From the NCBI RefSeq assembly GCF_019100565.1, contig NZ_JAHRID010000002.1, positions 248,001 through 312,000 on the forward strand: a stretch of DNA of 64,000 bases, in the 5' to 3' direction. The notes below the pieces were generated by a model. The model worked only from the letters and a program-made list of their open reading frames with translations, was not told the DNA's origin and made no database searches. How positions within the stretch are numbered: position 1 is the stretch's first letter; each line of letters opens with the position of its first letter. This stretch comes from Arsukibacterium indicum (GTDB lineage Bacteria > Pseudomonadota > Gammaproteobacteria > Enterobacterales > Alteromonadaceae). This document shows, one piece after another, positions 43,782 to 53,371 of the stretch. The position numbers and the translations under genes were made by a program.

Positions 43782-44882
43782 ATGGCCTTTATCAACAACC
43801 CGAACTACCAACACAGTGCCCCGGATAAAATTGGCGTTTTGCTGACCAATCTCGGCACCCCGGATGCCCCTACCCCGAAAGCATTAAAGCGTTATCTGAA
43901 GCAGTTTTTATCTGATCCCAGAGTGGTTGAAGTACCGCGGCTGTTGTGGTGGTTTATTTTAAACGGGGTAATTTTGCAAATAAGGCCCCGCCGCTCGGCT
44001 AAAGCCTATGCCACGGTCTTTACAGAGCAGGGCTCGCCGCTGTTATTTCATACCAGAGCACAAGCCGAAGCCATTGCCAGTAAATTTGCCAGCGATGGCC
44101 GCACCGATGTCGTGGTTGATTTTGCCATGCGCTATGGTAATCCGTCGTTCAGCTCAGTACTGGATTCCATGTTCGCCAAAGGCGTGCGCAAAATTCTGGT
44201 GTTGCCGTTATATCCGCAGTACTCCGCTTCAACATCGGCTTCCACCTTTGATGAGCTGGCTGGTAATTTCAGCAAACGCCGCTGGTTGCCAGACATCCGG
44301 TTCATTTCACACTATCATGATGATTCTGGCTATATTGCCGCCTGCGCCGAACGTATTAAACAACACTGGGCTGAGCATGGCCGCGCTGCTAAGCTGATAT
44401 TTTCTTACCATGGCATTCCAAAACGCTACCTGCTTAATGGTGACCCCTATCACTGCGAATGTTACAAAAGCTCGCGGCTGATCGCCGAAGCACTGGGCCT
44501 GGCCAAAGATGAATATATGACGACCTTTCAATCACGCTTTGGCCGGGAAGAATGGTTAAAGCCTTATACCGATCACACATTAAAAGCTCTGCCCGGCCAG
44601 GGAGTGAAATCGGTGCAGTTATTCTGTCCGGGTTTTGCCGCAGACTGTCTGGAAACCATTGAGGAAATCGGTGAGGAAAACCGTGATTACTTTCTCGAGG
44701 CCGGCGGTGAAGATTATCAGTATATCAGCGCATTAAACGATCGGCCGGCGCACATAACTGCCTTGTATCAGTTGATCCAGCACAATTTACAGGGCTGGCA
44801 GCTGGCAGAAGAACCTCAGCGTGCCGCCAGGGCAGCTGAACTGGCAGCTGAGAAAGGATATCAGACTGACGATAAGCGATAA
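43782..44882 (+). CDS. hemH: ferrochelatase
   Basis: HemH inserts Fe2+ into protoporphyrin IX in the last step of protoheme synthesis. The 366-aa protein has IGVLLTNLGTPDAPTPKALKRYL, QGSPLLFHTRAQAEA, the metal-site region FSYHGIPKRY with its His, ESRF-like TFQSRFGREEWLKPYTD, and FCPGFAADCLETIEEI with its conserved Glu cluster. The ATG at 43782 is preferred over the GTG at 43773. The two Cys of CHCECY and the C-terminal CPGFAADC pattern are usual in this group. Confidence 0.94.
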   Translation: MAFINNPNYQHSAPDKIGVLLTNLGTPDAPTPKALKRYLKQFLSDPRVVEVPRLLWWFILNGVILQIRPRRSAKAYATVFTEQGSPLLFHTRAQAEAIASKFASDGRTDVVVDFAMRYGNPSFSSVLDSMFAKGVRKILVLPLYPQYSASTSASTFDELAGNFSKRRWLPDIRFISHYHDDSGYIAACAERIKQHWAEHGRAAKLIFSYHGIPKRYLLNGDPYHCECYKSSRLIAEALGLAKDEYMTTFQSRFGREEWLKPYTDHTLKALPGQGVKSVQLFCPGFAADCLETIEEIGEENRDYFLEAGGEDYQYISALNDRPAHITALYQLIQHNLQGWQLAEEPQRAARAAELAAEKGYQTDDKR

Positions 44883-44892
44883 TAACCCGGTA

Positions 44893-45900
44893 TCAGGTTC
44901 CGGTCTCGCTACTGGCCGCAACCACCTGGTTTCTGCCCTGGCTTTTTGCCTGATACAAAGCCAAATCAGCGCGGTGCAGCCAACTTTCCCAACTTTCAGT
45001 GGGCTGCAATATCGCAATGCCAATAGAGGTTGTTAACTTTTCGCCGTCGGGCAAGCTCAGATGCTCGTTTACGCCCAGCCGTATTTTATCCGCCAGCTTG
45101 TGCAAATCAGCCTGTTTAATGTCTGACAGTAAGATGACAAACTCTTCGCCACCAAACCGGAATACGGTATCGCGCTGGCGCACCATAGCCTTTAATATCG
45201 GCACCAATTCTGTCAGCACGCCGTCACCGACTTTATGACCATAGTTATCATTAATACTCTTGAAATAATCTAAATCGAGTAACATCAGACCAAATTCGGT
45301 ACCAGCTTTTCTATGCTGATTAATCGCGGCAATTAGTGCTTCGTCTAGTGTTCTGCGGTTTGCAGCCCCGGTCAGGCTATCGGTGGTCGCCAATACTTTT
45401 AAAGCTTCGCGCTGAGTCTGCGTACGATACGCAAACAAATAAGCAAACAGACTGGTAACAAAACAGGTAACGGTAAAGGACACCAACTGAAAAGTACTGG
45501 CAAAAATCTGTCCCGGATTAACTAAGGCGACGCCGACAACAACCGATAACGACAGCAATAACATCAGCAGGGCTTTAAATGGCGAAACCAGAAAAAAAAT
45601 AAAGACAATAAACGGGTACACCCAGAAAACGCCATCTACCCCCAGGTTAATGCACACCAGAATCGCACCAACACAAAAGGCCATTGCCATTATTAAACCG
45701 GGGCCCTTGGTGTTGCCGGTACGCCAGGCAAAACTGACACAACAAATACTCACCAGCACCATAACTAAATCGGCAATACCGACAACAATATTGCCGCTTA
45801 ACAGCCGGTAAATACCATAGGGAGTAACGCATACCGTAATCATTAATCCGACCAGGCTTATCATCGCCAGATAAAAATTACTTTTTAACCTTGCCAGCAA
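44893..45900 (-). CDS. membrane-bound diguanylate cyclase (GGDEF)
   Basis: A 335-aa c-di-GMP synthase. Six hydrophobic segments fill residues 10-155, without a recognisable sensory domain such as MASE1 or 7TMR. The GGDEF domain follows at about 168-330, with metal-binding LLDLDYFKSIND, an intact GGEEF (250-254) and an I-site RQRD (241-244). The start is a TTG at 45900 with AGGG upstream; an ATG at 45864 would remove part of the first helix. It converges on hemH with an 11-base gap. Confidence 0.88.
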   Translation of the reverse strand: MLARLKSNFYLAMISLVGLMITVCVTPYGIYRLLSGNIVVGIADLVMVLVSICCVSFAWRTGNTKGPGLIMAMAFCVGAILVCINLGVDGVFWVYPFIVFIFFLVSPFKALLMLLLSLSVVVGVALVNPGQIFASTFQLVSFTVTCFVTSLFAYLFAYRTQTQREALKVLATTDSLTGAANRRTLDEALIAAINQHRKAGTEFGLMLLDLDYFKSINDNYGHKVGDGVLTELVPILKAMVRQRDTVFRFGGEEFVILLSDIKQADLHKLADKIRLGVNEHLSLPDGEKLTTSIGIAILQPTESWESWLHRADLALYQAKSQGRNQVVAASSETGT

Positions 45901-46039
45901 ATTTGTTTACCCTGTTTTTTTATTTTTATGCCGCTAATATAGGGGCTTTACCCGCTTAAATGCAACTAAATAGCTCAATTAACAGGCGCTTGAGGGCTGT
46001 TACTACTGCCAGGCATTTAAACGATACAACTTTACAAAG

Positions 46040-46663
46040 CTAGTACCGGGCACTTAGCTGACTAACCAACGCCGGCAACTGATTAAAATGGCTGATATGA
46101 AAATCTGCCTGACTGATAAAGTGCTGATTAACCCCGTTTAGATACAGACAGGACAGGCTGCCGGCATTAGCGGCCACCTGCAAATCAAATAAATAATCAC
46201 CTACGTATAAAATTTCAGCACAGTCCAGTTGTAACTGTTTTGCTATCAGCTGTAAACCTTCCGGATCAGGCTTTGCCGCGCAATCCTCTCGGGTTAATAC
46301 CAGGCTGATCGGGATCTGCAGCCGCTCTATTACCCGTTGGGTAGCAAGGCGCATATTGCGGGTTAAAATTGCCAGTGGCCAGCCTTGTGCTGATAGTTGC
46401 TGCAGGCTTTCCAGGGCGCCTGGGATCCAGCTGGCAGCATCTGCTCCTGCCAGTTCATGCTGCTGAATAATCTGCTCGACCCGCGATTTCTCGGTCTGAC
46501 ATTTGACCGTTGCCAGCTGCTCTAACAGCGGCGTACCGGCCGGCCAGCCAATATCATTACACATAGCCGTAAAATCAAGCCGAGAATCTACCAGTGTACC
46601 ATCAAGGTCAAAAACAACGGCCTTAATGGCCGGCCGTGCGGTTGTTACTAAGCGTGCTGTCAT
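46040..46663 (-). CDS. HAD-superfamily phosphatase (phosphoglycolate phosphatase-like)
   Basis: A 207-aa haloacid dehalogenase-fold hydrolase of subfamily IA. Motif I is VVFDLDGTLVDSR (nucleophile Asp), motif II is ILTRN, motif III is the Lys in AAKPDPEGL, and motif IV is YVGDYLFDLQVAANAG. The helical cap lies between motifs I and II. Its substrate is unknown; the nearest family pattern is Gph-like or YqaB-like. It starts with ATG at 46663. Confidence 0.86.
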   Translation of the reverse strand: MTARLVTTARPAIKAVVFDLDGTLVDSRLDFTAMCNDIGWPAGTPLLEQLATVKCQTEKSRVEQIIQQHELAGADAASWIPGALESLQQLSAQGWPLAILTRNMRLATQRVIERLQIPISLVLTREDCAAKPDPEGLQLIAKQLQLDCAEILYVGDYLFDLQVAANAGSLSCLYLNGVNQHFISQADFHISHFNQLPALVSQLSARY

Positions 46664-46875
46664 ACTAAATTGTCTGCTTCTTCATTTCTGGTTTATCAGC
46701 GCTATATAACGCTTTAAGCAGTGCTTTGGTTTTCTCTGCGGCATTTTATCAGTCATTTAGCAAAATCCGGCCCGAAATGGCGCTTAAGCTTGCTATAAAA
46801 GCACGCAATTGGCTAGACTAGCGCCCTGTTAGTTTTATACCTCAGTTTTATACTCAAGAATACAGGAGCGCGACA

Positions 46876-47586
46876 ATGGGCGCACAATGGAAAGCCAAAC
46901 ATAAACAAGACGCGGCAAACGCCAAAGGCCGTATTTTCACCAAACTGGCAAAAGAAATTGCTGTCGCTGCCCGCAATGGCGCTGATCCGGATATGAATTC
47001 CAAGCTTCGCTCTGCCATTGAAACCGCTAAAAAAGCCTCAATGCCCAAAGACACCCTGGAACGGGCAATTAAAAAAGGTGCCGGCTTGCTCGATGGCCCG
47101 GCCAATTATGAAACCGTGGTTTATGAAGGTTTTGCGCCGCATCAGGTACCGGTTATTGTTGAATGTTTAACCGACAATAAAAACCGCAGCGCCCAAAGCA
47201 TCCGCCAGCTGTTTCGCAAAGGCCAGCTGGCCACTTCTGGCGCAGTATCCTGGGACTTTAAACATTTAGGTCAAATTGAAGCTGAAGCCACCAGCAGCGA
47301 CGCCGATATTGAGCTGGCAGCCATTGAAGCCGGTGCTCAGGATTTTGAAACAAGTGACGATAGCGAAGATAACGAAGTGGTGTTTTTAACCGAAGCCACC
47401 GATTTAGACATGGTTGCCAAGGCCCTGCCAGAATTTGGCTATAACGTGTTAACGGCAAAACTGGTGTATCGTGCCAATAACCCGGTAAGCCTGAACGACG
47501 AGCAACGCGCTGAGGTAGAAGCCTTTCTTGACGCCATTGACGCCGACGATGACGTACAAAACGTTTATGTGGGTTTAGCCGGCTAA
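46876..47586 (+). CDS. yebC: YebC/PmpR-family protein (TACO1-like)
   Basis: A 236-aa protein of the YebC/TACO1 family: [19 protein letters not shown] at the start, KIAKEI-type [58 protein letters not shown] and a C-terminal [17 protein letters not shown]. Members were described as transcription regulators (PmpR) and more recently as translation factors that help ribosomes past polyproline stalls. It is monocistronic with an AGGAG site and a terminator. The N-terminus differs from canonical YebC (MAGHSKW), so it belongs to the second paralogue group. Confidence 0.88.
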   Translation: MGAQWKAKHKQDAANAKGRIFTKLAKEIAVAARNGADPDMNSKLRSAIETAKKASMPKDTLERAIKKGAGLLDGPANYETVVYEGFAPHQVPVIVECLTDNKNRSAQSIRQLFRKGQLATSGAVSWDFKHLGQIEAEATSSDADIELAAIEAGAQDFETSDDSEDNEVVFLTEATDLDMVAKALPEFGYNVLTAKLVYRANNPVSLNDEQRAEVEAFLDAIDADDDVQNVYVGLAG

Positions 47587-47608
47587 ACTTCGGTTGGGTT
47601 CAGCCGCC

Positions 47609-47638
47609 AAGCCATCCAATCGGATGGCTTTTGTTTTA
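47609..47638 (+). terminator. rho-independent terminator after yebC
   Basis: AAGCCATCC (47609-47617) and GGATGGCTT (47622-47630) form a 9-bp stem with a 4-base loop, followed by a T-rich stretch to 47638. Confidence 0.92.
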
Positions 47639-47664
47639 TTATCTTCGTCGTTGACCAAATAGTA

Positions 47665-48054
47665 CTAACCGAAAAGTATTTGCCAGAAGCTGACTTTACG
47701 CTGCTTATGGTAATGCCGGCGCAGCTGCTCTATCTCTTTCAGCGCTTGCTGCAGCTTGCGGTTATCACCTGCTGCGGCGGCATCTTCTGCCTGCTGCAGG
47801 GTTACCAACACTTTATCCAGCCCCTCCAGATAGGTTTGCGCTTTATCTTCCGGAAAGCGGGCATTTTTGGCCAGCTCTGTCAGTTTAGTAAGTTCACTCA
47901 AATAAGGCCTGGCGGCCTGCGGGCTTTCAGCCTCTCTGGCTTGTTTTAACGCCAGGCCCATGCTTTTCATGGTGGTTTCCAGGTTAACACTGTTGCTGGC
48001 AGAGACAGCCAAAGGCAGCGACAGCAACAGACAGAATAAAAAACGGTTTAACAT
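47665..48054 (-). CDS. cybC: cytochrome b562 family protein
   Basis: A 129-aa exported four-helix-bundle protein. A signal peptide covers residues 1-19. In the mature part, a Met in LETTMKSMG near the N-terminus and a His in RRHYHKQRK near the C-terminus occupy the places of the heme-ligating Met7 and His102 of E. coli cytochrome b562. No CxxCH is present, as expected for b562. The frame is open further upstream, but the ATG at 48054 has GGAG 9 bases upstream. It is divergent from the dipeptidase lipoprotein gene. Electron-transfer partner unknown. Confidence 0.8.
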   Translation of the reverse strand: MLNRFLFCLLLSLPLAVSASNSVNLETTMKSMGLALKQAREAESPQAARPYLSELTKLTELAKNARFPEDKAQTYLEGLDKVLVTLQQAEDAAAAGDNRKLQQALKEIEQLRRHYHKQRKVSFWQILFG

Positions 48055-48132
48055 AACGACAACTCCGGGCTGGATTTTCCGGGCGCAGCATAGCATATTA
48101 TGGCCGGCCGGATTAACCACAAGGACCAACTG

Positions 48133-49374
48133 ATGACAACCCGCCTCTCGTTCCCCCTCTCTGTAATAGGTGCTGCACTACTTAGCATCGGACTTAGCGC
48201 CTGCAGCACACCAGGCCAGCTTGATAACCAGAGTTCACTACAACAGTCAACCGGCGCGCTCAGTATTGAACAGCGCGCTGCACAGATTGCTCAGAACAGC
48301 ATGATTATCGATACCCATATCGATGTGCCATACCGTTTACATAAAGACTGGGAAGATGTTACCAAAGCCACCAAACGCGGCGAGTTTGATTACCCGCGGG
48401 CCCGCAAAGGCGGCTTGAATGTGCCCTTTATGTCAATTTATATTCCGGCCTCTTATGAGCGTACCGGTGGTGGTTACCTGCTGGCCAACCAGCTGATTGA
48501 CAATATGGAAGCCCTGGTCGGTCGGGCGCCGGATAAATTTGCCATGGCTTATAACAGTGAAGATGCACTGGCGCAGTTTGGCAGTGGTAAAATCTCACTG
48601 GCCCTTGGCATGGAAAATGGCACACCTATTGGCGGTGACTTAGCCAACCTGGAGCACTTTTACCAGCGCGGTATTCGGTACATTACGCTGGCACACTCTG
48701 AAAGCAACCATATCTCTGACTCGAGTTACGATTTACGCCGGCGCTGGCAGGGCTTAAGCCCGTTTGGCAAAGAGCTGGTGGTAGCAATGAATAACATCGG
48801 CATGATGATTGATATTTCTCACGTATCAGACGATGCCTTTTATCAGACTGTGGCACTGAGCAAAGCACCGGTCATTGCTTCGCATTCATCACTGCGCAGC
48901 TTTGTACCGGGCTTCGAGCGTAATATGGACGATGAGATGATAAAAGCCCTGGCCAAAAATGGCGGGGTTATTCAGATTAATTTTGGCTCGTCTTTTGTCA
49001 CCGCTATTGCTAATCAGTATGGCGCCTTGCGTAAGGCGGCAGCCGAAAAAGCCGGGGTACCGAACGATGCGGCCTTTGCCGAGGTTTTCCGCCAGCAACA
49101 GCCCTACCCGTTTGCCACTCTGGATACGGTACTTGATCATATTGATCACGTGGTAAAACTGGTGGGAGTTGATTACGTTGGTATTGGCTCTGATTATGAC
49201 GGGGTGGGCGACTCGTTGCCAGAAGGGTTGAAAGACGTGGCCAGCTACCCTAACCTGATTGCTGGTTTACTTGAGCGCGGTTACAGCGAGCAGGATATTG
49301 ATAAAATTCTGTCGGGAAATTTATTGCGGGTTTGGCGTGAAGTCGAAGCTTACTCCAGGAAACAACAAAGCTAA
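48133..49374 (+). CDS. M19-family (membrane dipeptidase-type) lipoprotein
   Basis: A 413-aa predicted lipoprotein with lipobox LSAC near residue 24. The enzyme domain has the M19 binuclear zinc pattern: IDTHIDVPYRLH, a Glu in LGMENGTPIGG, His in DISHVSDD and ASHSSLRSF, and Asp in GIGSDYDGVGD. M19 enzymes cleave dipeptides, including those with D-residues. The first ATG of the frame lies upstream of 48100, but AAGGA at 48121-48125 sits 7 bases before 48133. The C-terminus (LSGNLLRVWREVE) matches the family. Confidence 0.9.
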   Translation: MTTRLSFPLSVIGAALLSIGLSACSTPGQLDNQSSLQQSTGALSIEQRAAQIAQNSMIIDTHIDVPYRLHKDWEDVTKATKRGEFDYPRARKGGLNVPFMSIYIPASYERTGGGYLLANQLIDNMEALVGRAPDKFAMAYNSEDALAQFGSGKISLALGMENGTPIGGDLANLEHFYQRGIRYITLAHSESNHISDSSYDLRRRWQGLSPFGKELVVAMNNIGMMIDISHVSDDAFYQTVALSKAPVIASHSSLRSFVPGFERNMDDEMIKALAKNGGVIQINFGSSFVTAIANQYGALRKAAAEKAGVPNDAAFAEVFRQQQPYPFATLDTVLDHIDHVVKLVGVDYVGIGSDYDGVGDSLPEGLKDVASYPNLIAGLLERGYSEQDIDKILSGNLLRVWREVEAYSRKQQS

Positions 49375-49381
49375 TATACCA

Positions 49382-49409
49382 CCACAGCACTGCAGTAGCA
49401 GTGCTGTGG
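49382..49409. terminator. 12-bp perfect hairpin between convergent genes
   Basis: CCACAGCACTGC (49382-49393) and GCAGTGCTGTGG (49398-49409) form a perfect stem with loop AGTA. No T-run follows on either strand. It sits 8 bases after the dipeptidase stop and 9 bases after the end of the converging DUF445 gene. Confidence 0.6.
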
Positions 49410-49417
49410 CTTCAGCA

Positions 49418-50140
49418 TTACTGAATAAAAGCCGCCAGCAGGCCTATCAGGCCGCCAAATACCCCACCCCATACCACTAACCAGCCTAAATGCTGGCGGA
49501 TCATCTGCTGAATAATCTGTTTTACCAGCTCCGGGGTAAGTTCTGCCAGCCGTTGTTGCACTATAGTATCAACCTGATCACGAATTTGCTGTAACTGTTC
49601 CGGCTGATCAAGCTGCGCCAGCACCAGCTGATTAAATTCTTCACTGCGGGAGATATCGGTCAGGGCTGTTTTTAACCGGTCAATAAAAGGCTCTTTTAAA
49701 GGCAGCAGCGCAGCACTGCCTCCAAACATACTTAACATGCCCCCAAAAGATGACTGCTCTACCACTTTTAACAATGAATCAAAGGTGGGTGATAAGTCGG
49801 TTTTGGCAATAACCGGCTCAAAGTCGAACGCTGGCTGGCTTTCAGCACCAGACGAGCCCTGTTGTTTGGCTGTGATAAAACGATCAATGTTGTCACTACT
49901 GAAAAACTGGCTCATCACCAGCTGATAAATACCTGCTTTAAACTCATTAAACCGGGCCGGTATAACGCCGGAACCATACAGTAGCGGCACTTTTTCGAAC
50001 AACATATGCACGGCAAGCCAGTTGGTTAGTGCGCCTGATAACGCAAATAAGCCTACGCTAAGCACTACTGGCTGCTGCCAGAACCAACCTGCGGCAACGA
50101 TAATTGCGGCGATGCCATTGGTAACTAAATTTTTATTCAT
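49418..50140 (-). CDS. DUF445-family membrane protein
   Basis: A 240-aa protein with N-terminal hydrophobic segments (residues 5-45), then the conserved GALTNWLAVHMLFEKVPLLYGSGVIPARFNEFK of DUF445 (YheB-like) proteins. A long helical soluble part follows, then a C-terminal transmembrane helix (LVVWGGVFGGLIGLLAAFI). Function unknown. It is monocistronic. Confidence 0.82.
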   Translation of the reverse strand: MNKNLVTNGIAAIIVAAGWFWQQPVVLSVGLFALSGALTNWLAVHMLFEKVPLLYGSGVIPARFNEFKAGIYQLVMSQFFSSDNIDRFITAKQQGSSGAESQPAFDFEPVIAKTDLSPTFDSLLKVVEQSSFGGMLSMFGGSAALLPLKEPFIDRLKTALTDISRSEEFNQLVLAQLDQPEQLQQIRDQVDTIVQQRLAELTPELVKQIIQQMIRQHLGWLVVWGGVFGGLIGLLAAFIQ

Positions 50141-50240
50141 GCCTGATCTCTGACTAGCGGTTAAACGACAAGACGCCGATTCTAATCAGAGCGCCAGCGC
50201 CAGGCAAGGGTACAACGGTTTAAAAAACGTGATGCTTAAC

Positions 50241-50429
50241 TCAGTTGTAGCCCAGCACCGCGCAGTGGGCTGTATCTGGTTCGCGCTGCGGCGACAGGCT
50301 GTTATCCGCACTGCTATCATTCCATACCAGACTTAATGCTTTACGCTCTTGCTGGGTTAAATCAACTGTCTGGTTTTGCTGATAAAAAAACTGTTGTCGT
50401 GGCACTTCACTTTGCTTAGAAACACTCAT
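50241..50429 (-). CDS. small hypothetical protein
   Basis: A 62-aa soluble protein (MSVSKQSEVPRQQFFYQQNQ at the start), Gln/Ser-rich, with a DLTQQERKALSLVWND helix and a single Cys in the tail. AGGAGT ends 4-5 bases before the ATG at 50429, so translation is likely. I do not recognise a family. It stands between DUF445 and a 320-base gap. Confidence 0.5.
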   Translation of the reverse strand: MSVSKQSEVPRQQFFYQQNQTVDLTQQERKALSLVWNDSSADNSLSPQREPDTAHCAVLGYN

Positions 50430-50749
50430 AGCAGACTCCTGCATTATTTAAAATGGCGGCAGTCAGGTAAAAAGATTGGCTATGCTTTCAACCATTTTTA
50501 AACCTTTAACACCGCAAATACAGGCTAAGCATAGGTTCGGCAAACTGAGCTTAAGCTGAATTGTGAAAAAAAGTTTGGATAAATACAGTTAATTTGTCAC
50601 ATTTTTAAAAGACTGTTCGTCTTACCTATAACACCGACACTTAATCAGGGCAGCGCCAAACGGCTGTAATTGTCAGCTTACCCTCTTCAGTCATCTGTAC
50701 TATAGTGTAAACAGCATGCAGCTGAGGGCCAACAACAGGAACAAAAACA
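50430..50749. other. 320-base intergenic region
   Basis: No convincing gene. It is AT-rich near 50540-50610. It contains a weak inverted repeat AAGAC (50609-50613) / GTCTT (50619-50623) and presumably the divergent promoters of the 62-aa gene and the SEL1 gene. TACTATAGT around 50699-50707 looks like a -10 element, but no well-spaced -35 is visible. Confidence 0.4.
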
Positions 50750-51685
50750 ATGAGAAAAACCAGAATCGGATTGGTATTAGCGTTAAGCAGTGCCCTATTT
50801 TTTGCCCCCATTGCAGCCATTGCCACAGCTCAGCCAGCTGGCTTTTGTGCCAGTGTCAGCTGTCAGTCTGAATTTAAACAGCTGGAGCGAATGGCCAACA
50901 ATGGCAGCGGTGAGGCCGCAACCATAGTGGCTGTTGCTTATGCCAGAGGCGAAGGCGTTGAGCAGGACATAAAAAAAGCCCGCCGTCATATTAAAAAAGC
51001 AGTAAGCTGGGATGAGCCAATGGCACTGCATCAAATGGCTTCCTGGCTGCGGCAGGGCTTTATCTTTGAACAGGATATCGCCAGAGCTGATGAATTACTG
51101 GAGCGGGCAGCAAGGGCAGAATTTGCTCCGGCGTTAACCGATAAAGCGAAATTATTACTGGCACAAGATATCCCGCAAGCGGATAAAGAAGCGGTTGCTT
51201 TACTGGAGCTGGCAAACGAGCAATTCTACAAACCTGCTCAGTATTTGCTGGCACAGCTACTGGTTAGCGGAGTTGGTATTGAATCTGATTTAGCCCGTGC
51301 TGGCGTCATCTATAAAAACCTGGCATTAGAAAGTTATGCCGATTCCAGGCAGCGCTTAGATGAAATTATCAATGCCCTGGAGCAAATATCAGCGCAACCG
51401 GAACCTGAACTGGTGGCACTGGTGCAACCGGTGCTGACTAATCTTAAGCAAATTGATGATATTGAGGTTATTGAGGTACGGGGCGAGCAGTTTGACGCCA
51501 ATTCAGAACTCAGCAATATCGTCAGTCAGCTGAATTCGTTGAATATATACTATCGGGGCAATACCGGCTCGCGCATTCCGGGCAACCTGTGCGGTCGCGG
51601 CGCTTCGATGTGCAGCGTGGCCTTTGATCGCAAAACAGATGCCGACTTCGGTGCTACCACCGTGGGCGAGTTAATGGGTCAGTAG
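50750..51685 (+). CDS. exported SEL1-like repeat protein
   Basis: A 311-aa protein with a signal peptide (residues 1-27). SEL1-like repeats cover about residues 45-190: AYARGEGVEQDIKKARRHIKKAV, MASWLRQGFIFEQDIARADELLERAA and LAQLLVSGVGIESDLARAGVIY. The C-terminal 80 residues are distinct, with IEVIEVRGEQF and a Cys pair in NLCGRGASMCSV that could form a disulfide with the mature N-terminal Cys pair. Such proteins usually act as binding scaffolds. Partner unknown. A terminator follows. Confidence 0.78.
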   Translation: MRKTRIGLVLALSSALFFAPIAAIATAQPAGFCASVSCQSEFKQLERMANNGSGEAATIVAVAYARGEGVEQDIKKARRHIKKAVSWDEPMALHQMASWLRQGFIFEQDIARADELLERAARAEFAPALTDKAKLLLAQDIPQADKEAVALLELANEQFYKPAQYLLAQLLVSGVGIESDLARAGVIYKNLALESYADSRQRLDEIINALEQISAQPEPELVALVQPVLTNLKQIDDIEVIEVRGEQFDANSELSNIVSQLNSLNIYYRGNTGSRIPGNLCGRGASMCSVAFDRKTDADFGATTVGELMGQ

Positions 51686-51701
51686 GATAAGAAGTAAAAC
51701 A

Positions 51702-51737
51702 AAGGGCCTGAGTTACTCGCAGGCCCTTGCTGTTTTT
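51702..51737 (+). terminator. rho-independent terminator after the SEL1 gene
   Basis: AAGGGCCTG (51702-51710) and CAGGCCCTT (51720-51728) form a 9-bp stem, followed by a T-rich tail. Confidence 0.88.
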
Positions 51738-51771
51738 CCAGCGGTGAATTAATTGCTTGGCTATTTACCCG

Positions 51772-53265
51772 TTACAGATACGCCCGATTAAACGACTCTT
51801 TTGACTGCTGCAAATAGTCGCGGGCTTTTACAGCGTGGCTGTCCCAGATCTGTTTATCAGCGGCTTCAGTAAACGGGTTCTGGCTGCTGTGAACGGAACG
51901 CTCAAAGCGATCATAATAGGTCAGCACCGCTGAAGTGATCTGATTAAACTGGTCTTTATAACTCTGAGTCTGCTCCAGTTGCTCTGAGGTTTTCAGCACA
52001 AAACGGATAAGCTCAGTATTGTTGCCTTCTTTCAGATAACTGCTGGCTTTAAGGGTAATATTACCGGCCACCTCGGCCATCAGTTTTTGCCGGGTAATCT
52101 CATCCTTACTCAAGGCCCGGCTTATCGTCTCCTGCGAGCGGGCCATACTGGCGTGTTGCAGAGTGTCTCTTAACTGCTTATCCAGATCGCGGCGAAAGCG
52201 GTCCACATTTTTCTGAATAGCCAATAGTTCATTATCCAGCGCCGCCGCCTGGCTCAGCTCTTTTTCCAGCTCGGATAAAAACCGCTCAGCATCCTGATAA
52301 ATTTTCAGGCCATTTTGTTCAGCGAATTTGCGATCAGCCCGGCTTAAACCTGCGTCATTGTAATTGCTTTTATCAAAGCTGGAGGCCAGAAATGACTTAA
52401 ACGGCTCGGCAAAGGCCGAGTAAGTGCCACCGCTGACCACATTTAAACCGGCGGTTACCAGATCACCAAACGGCTTTAACATTGAATTGAGCCTGGCCTG
52501 CTGCAGCGGCGTAGTCACCCGCCGTGTGTCAGAGACAATACTGCGAAAACTGGCATAAGCCATCGGGTTAGACATTCTGTTACGCTCAGAGCCAGCCAGG
52601 GCCAGCGCAATACCTGAATGCAGGGCGTTGGCATACTCCAGATATTGCCGTTGTAAATCAAGCTGGGCCGCATAGTTTACGCCCAGGGTGCGGAACGACT
52701 CTGCCTGCACGGCAATATTCTGATCCTGCCGCAGTTTATCCAGAATACCACTGACAATGCGCTGCTCGTTCTTTTGCAATGCCGTGGCCAGCAAAATACG
52801 CTCTACCATCACATCGTCAAGCGCCACCATACCGTTGTTAACTTCAATATCAAGCCGCAGGTAACGCCTCGCCGGCTCATCAATCGATACCCGGTGCGCT
52901 TTAAAGCTGGTATCACCACCAGTATGCTCAATCAGCGCTACCGGTTGCCACAGCGCATTTAGCGAGGGTAAATCAGCAACCAATACATGAATACGATACG
53001 AGGTGTTAATGGTCTCAGGCCGCAGCCACAGTTCCAGCACCCCCATCTCACCAATCGCTTCTTTGCTGAACAGCACCGTATTACCGGCCTTACATTGCAA
53101 AGCTAACTCGCCGGAGCGCGGCGCGCCGGGCAAAGCCTGGCAATCCCCTAACTGGCGCCAGAGTTCACCATCACTATTTTCAAAGCCATCACTAAACACC
53201 ACAGCAGCCTGCGCGGAAATAGCCGGCAGCCAGACAGCAAGCAACAACGCAAAAACTTTACGCAT
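51772..53265 (-). CDS. large exported protein of unknown function
   Basis: A 497-aa secreted protein. A signal peptide (residues 1-20, ending SAQA) is followed by a beta-rich N-terminal region (to about 155) with FSDGFENSDGELWRQLGDCQ and SGELALQCKAG. This resembles a LamG-like jelly roll with one Cys pair. The remaining 340 residues are mostly helical, with several heptad-like stretches (FLSELEKELSQAAALDNELLAIQKNV). No catalytic motif is recognised. ATG at 53265 has GGAG 6-7 bases upstream; an earlier TTG is unlikely. The gene is flanked by terminators on both sides. Confidence 0.7.
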   Translation of the reverse strand: MRKVFALLLAVWLPAISAQAAVVFSDGFENSDGELWRQLGDCQALPGAPRSGELALQCKAGNTVLFSKEAIGEMGVLELWLRPETINTSYRIHVLVADLPSLNALWQPVALIEHTGGDTSFKAHRVSIDEPARRYLRLDIEVNNGMVALDDVMVERILLATALQKNEQRIVSGILDKLRQDQNIAVQAESFRTLGVNYAAQLDLQRQYLEYANALHSGIALALAGSERNRMSNPMAYASFRSIVSDTRRVTTPLQQARLNSMLKPFGDLVTAGLNVVSGGTYSAFAEPFKSFLASSFDKSNYNDAGLSRADRKFAEQNGLKIYQDAERFLSELEKELSQAAALDNELLAIQKNVDRFRRDLDKQLRDTLQHASMARSQETISRALSKDEITRQKLMAEVAGNITLKASSYLKEGNNTELIRFVLKTSEQLEQTQSYKDQFNQITSAVLTYYDRFERSVHSSQNPFTEAADKQIWDSHAVKARDYLQQSKESFNRAYL

Positions 53266-53289
53266 GCAAACTCCGCAAAGCAAAAGGTT

Positions 53290-53312
53290 AAAACCGCCGG
53301 ACGGCGGTTTTT
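53290..53312 (-). terminator. terminator after the encapsulated-ferritin-like gene
   Basis: AAAACCGCC (53290-53298) pairs with GGCGGTTTT (53303-53311). On the minus strand it lies about 60 bases after the ferritin-like gene. Confidence 0.75.
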
Positions 53313-53371
53313 GGCAGTGAGGCTATTTTACCAGCAGCCCCCCGATAAGCGGAAGAGGGCTGAACAAATCA

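Noticed and set aside
50641-50826. Minus-strand 61-aa frame overlapping the SEL1 gene start
   Set aside because: It overlaps the signal-peptide region of a well-supported gene and has no ribosome site. I treat the region as a promoter gap.
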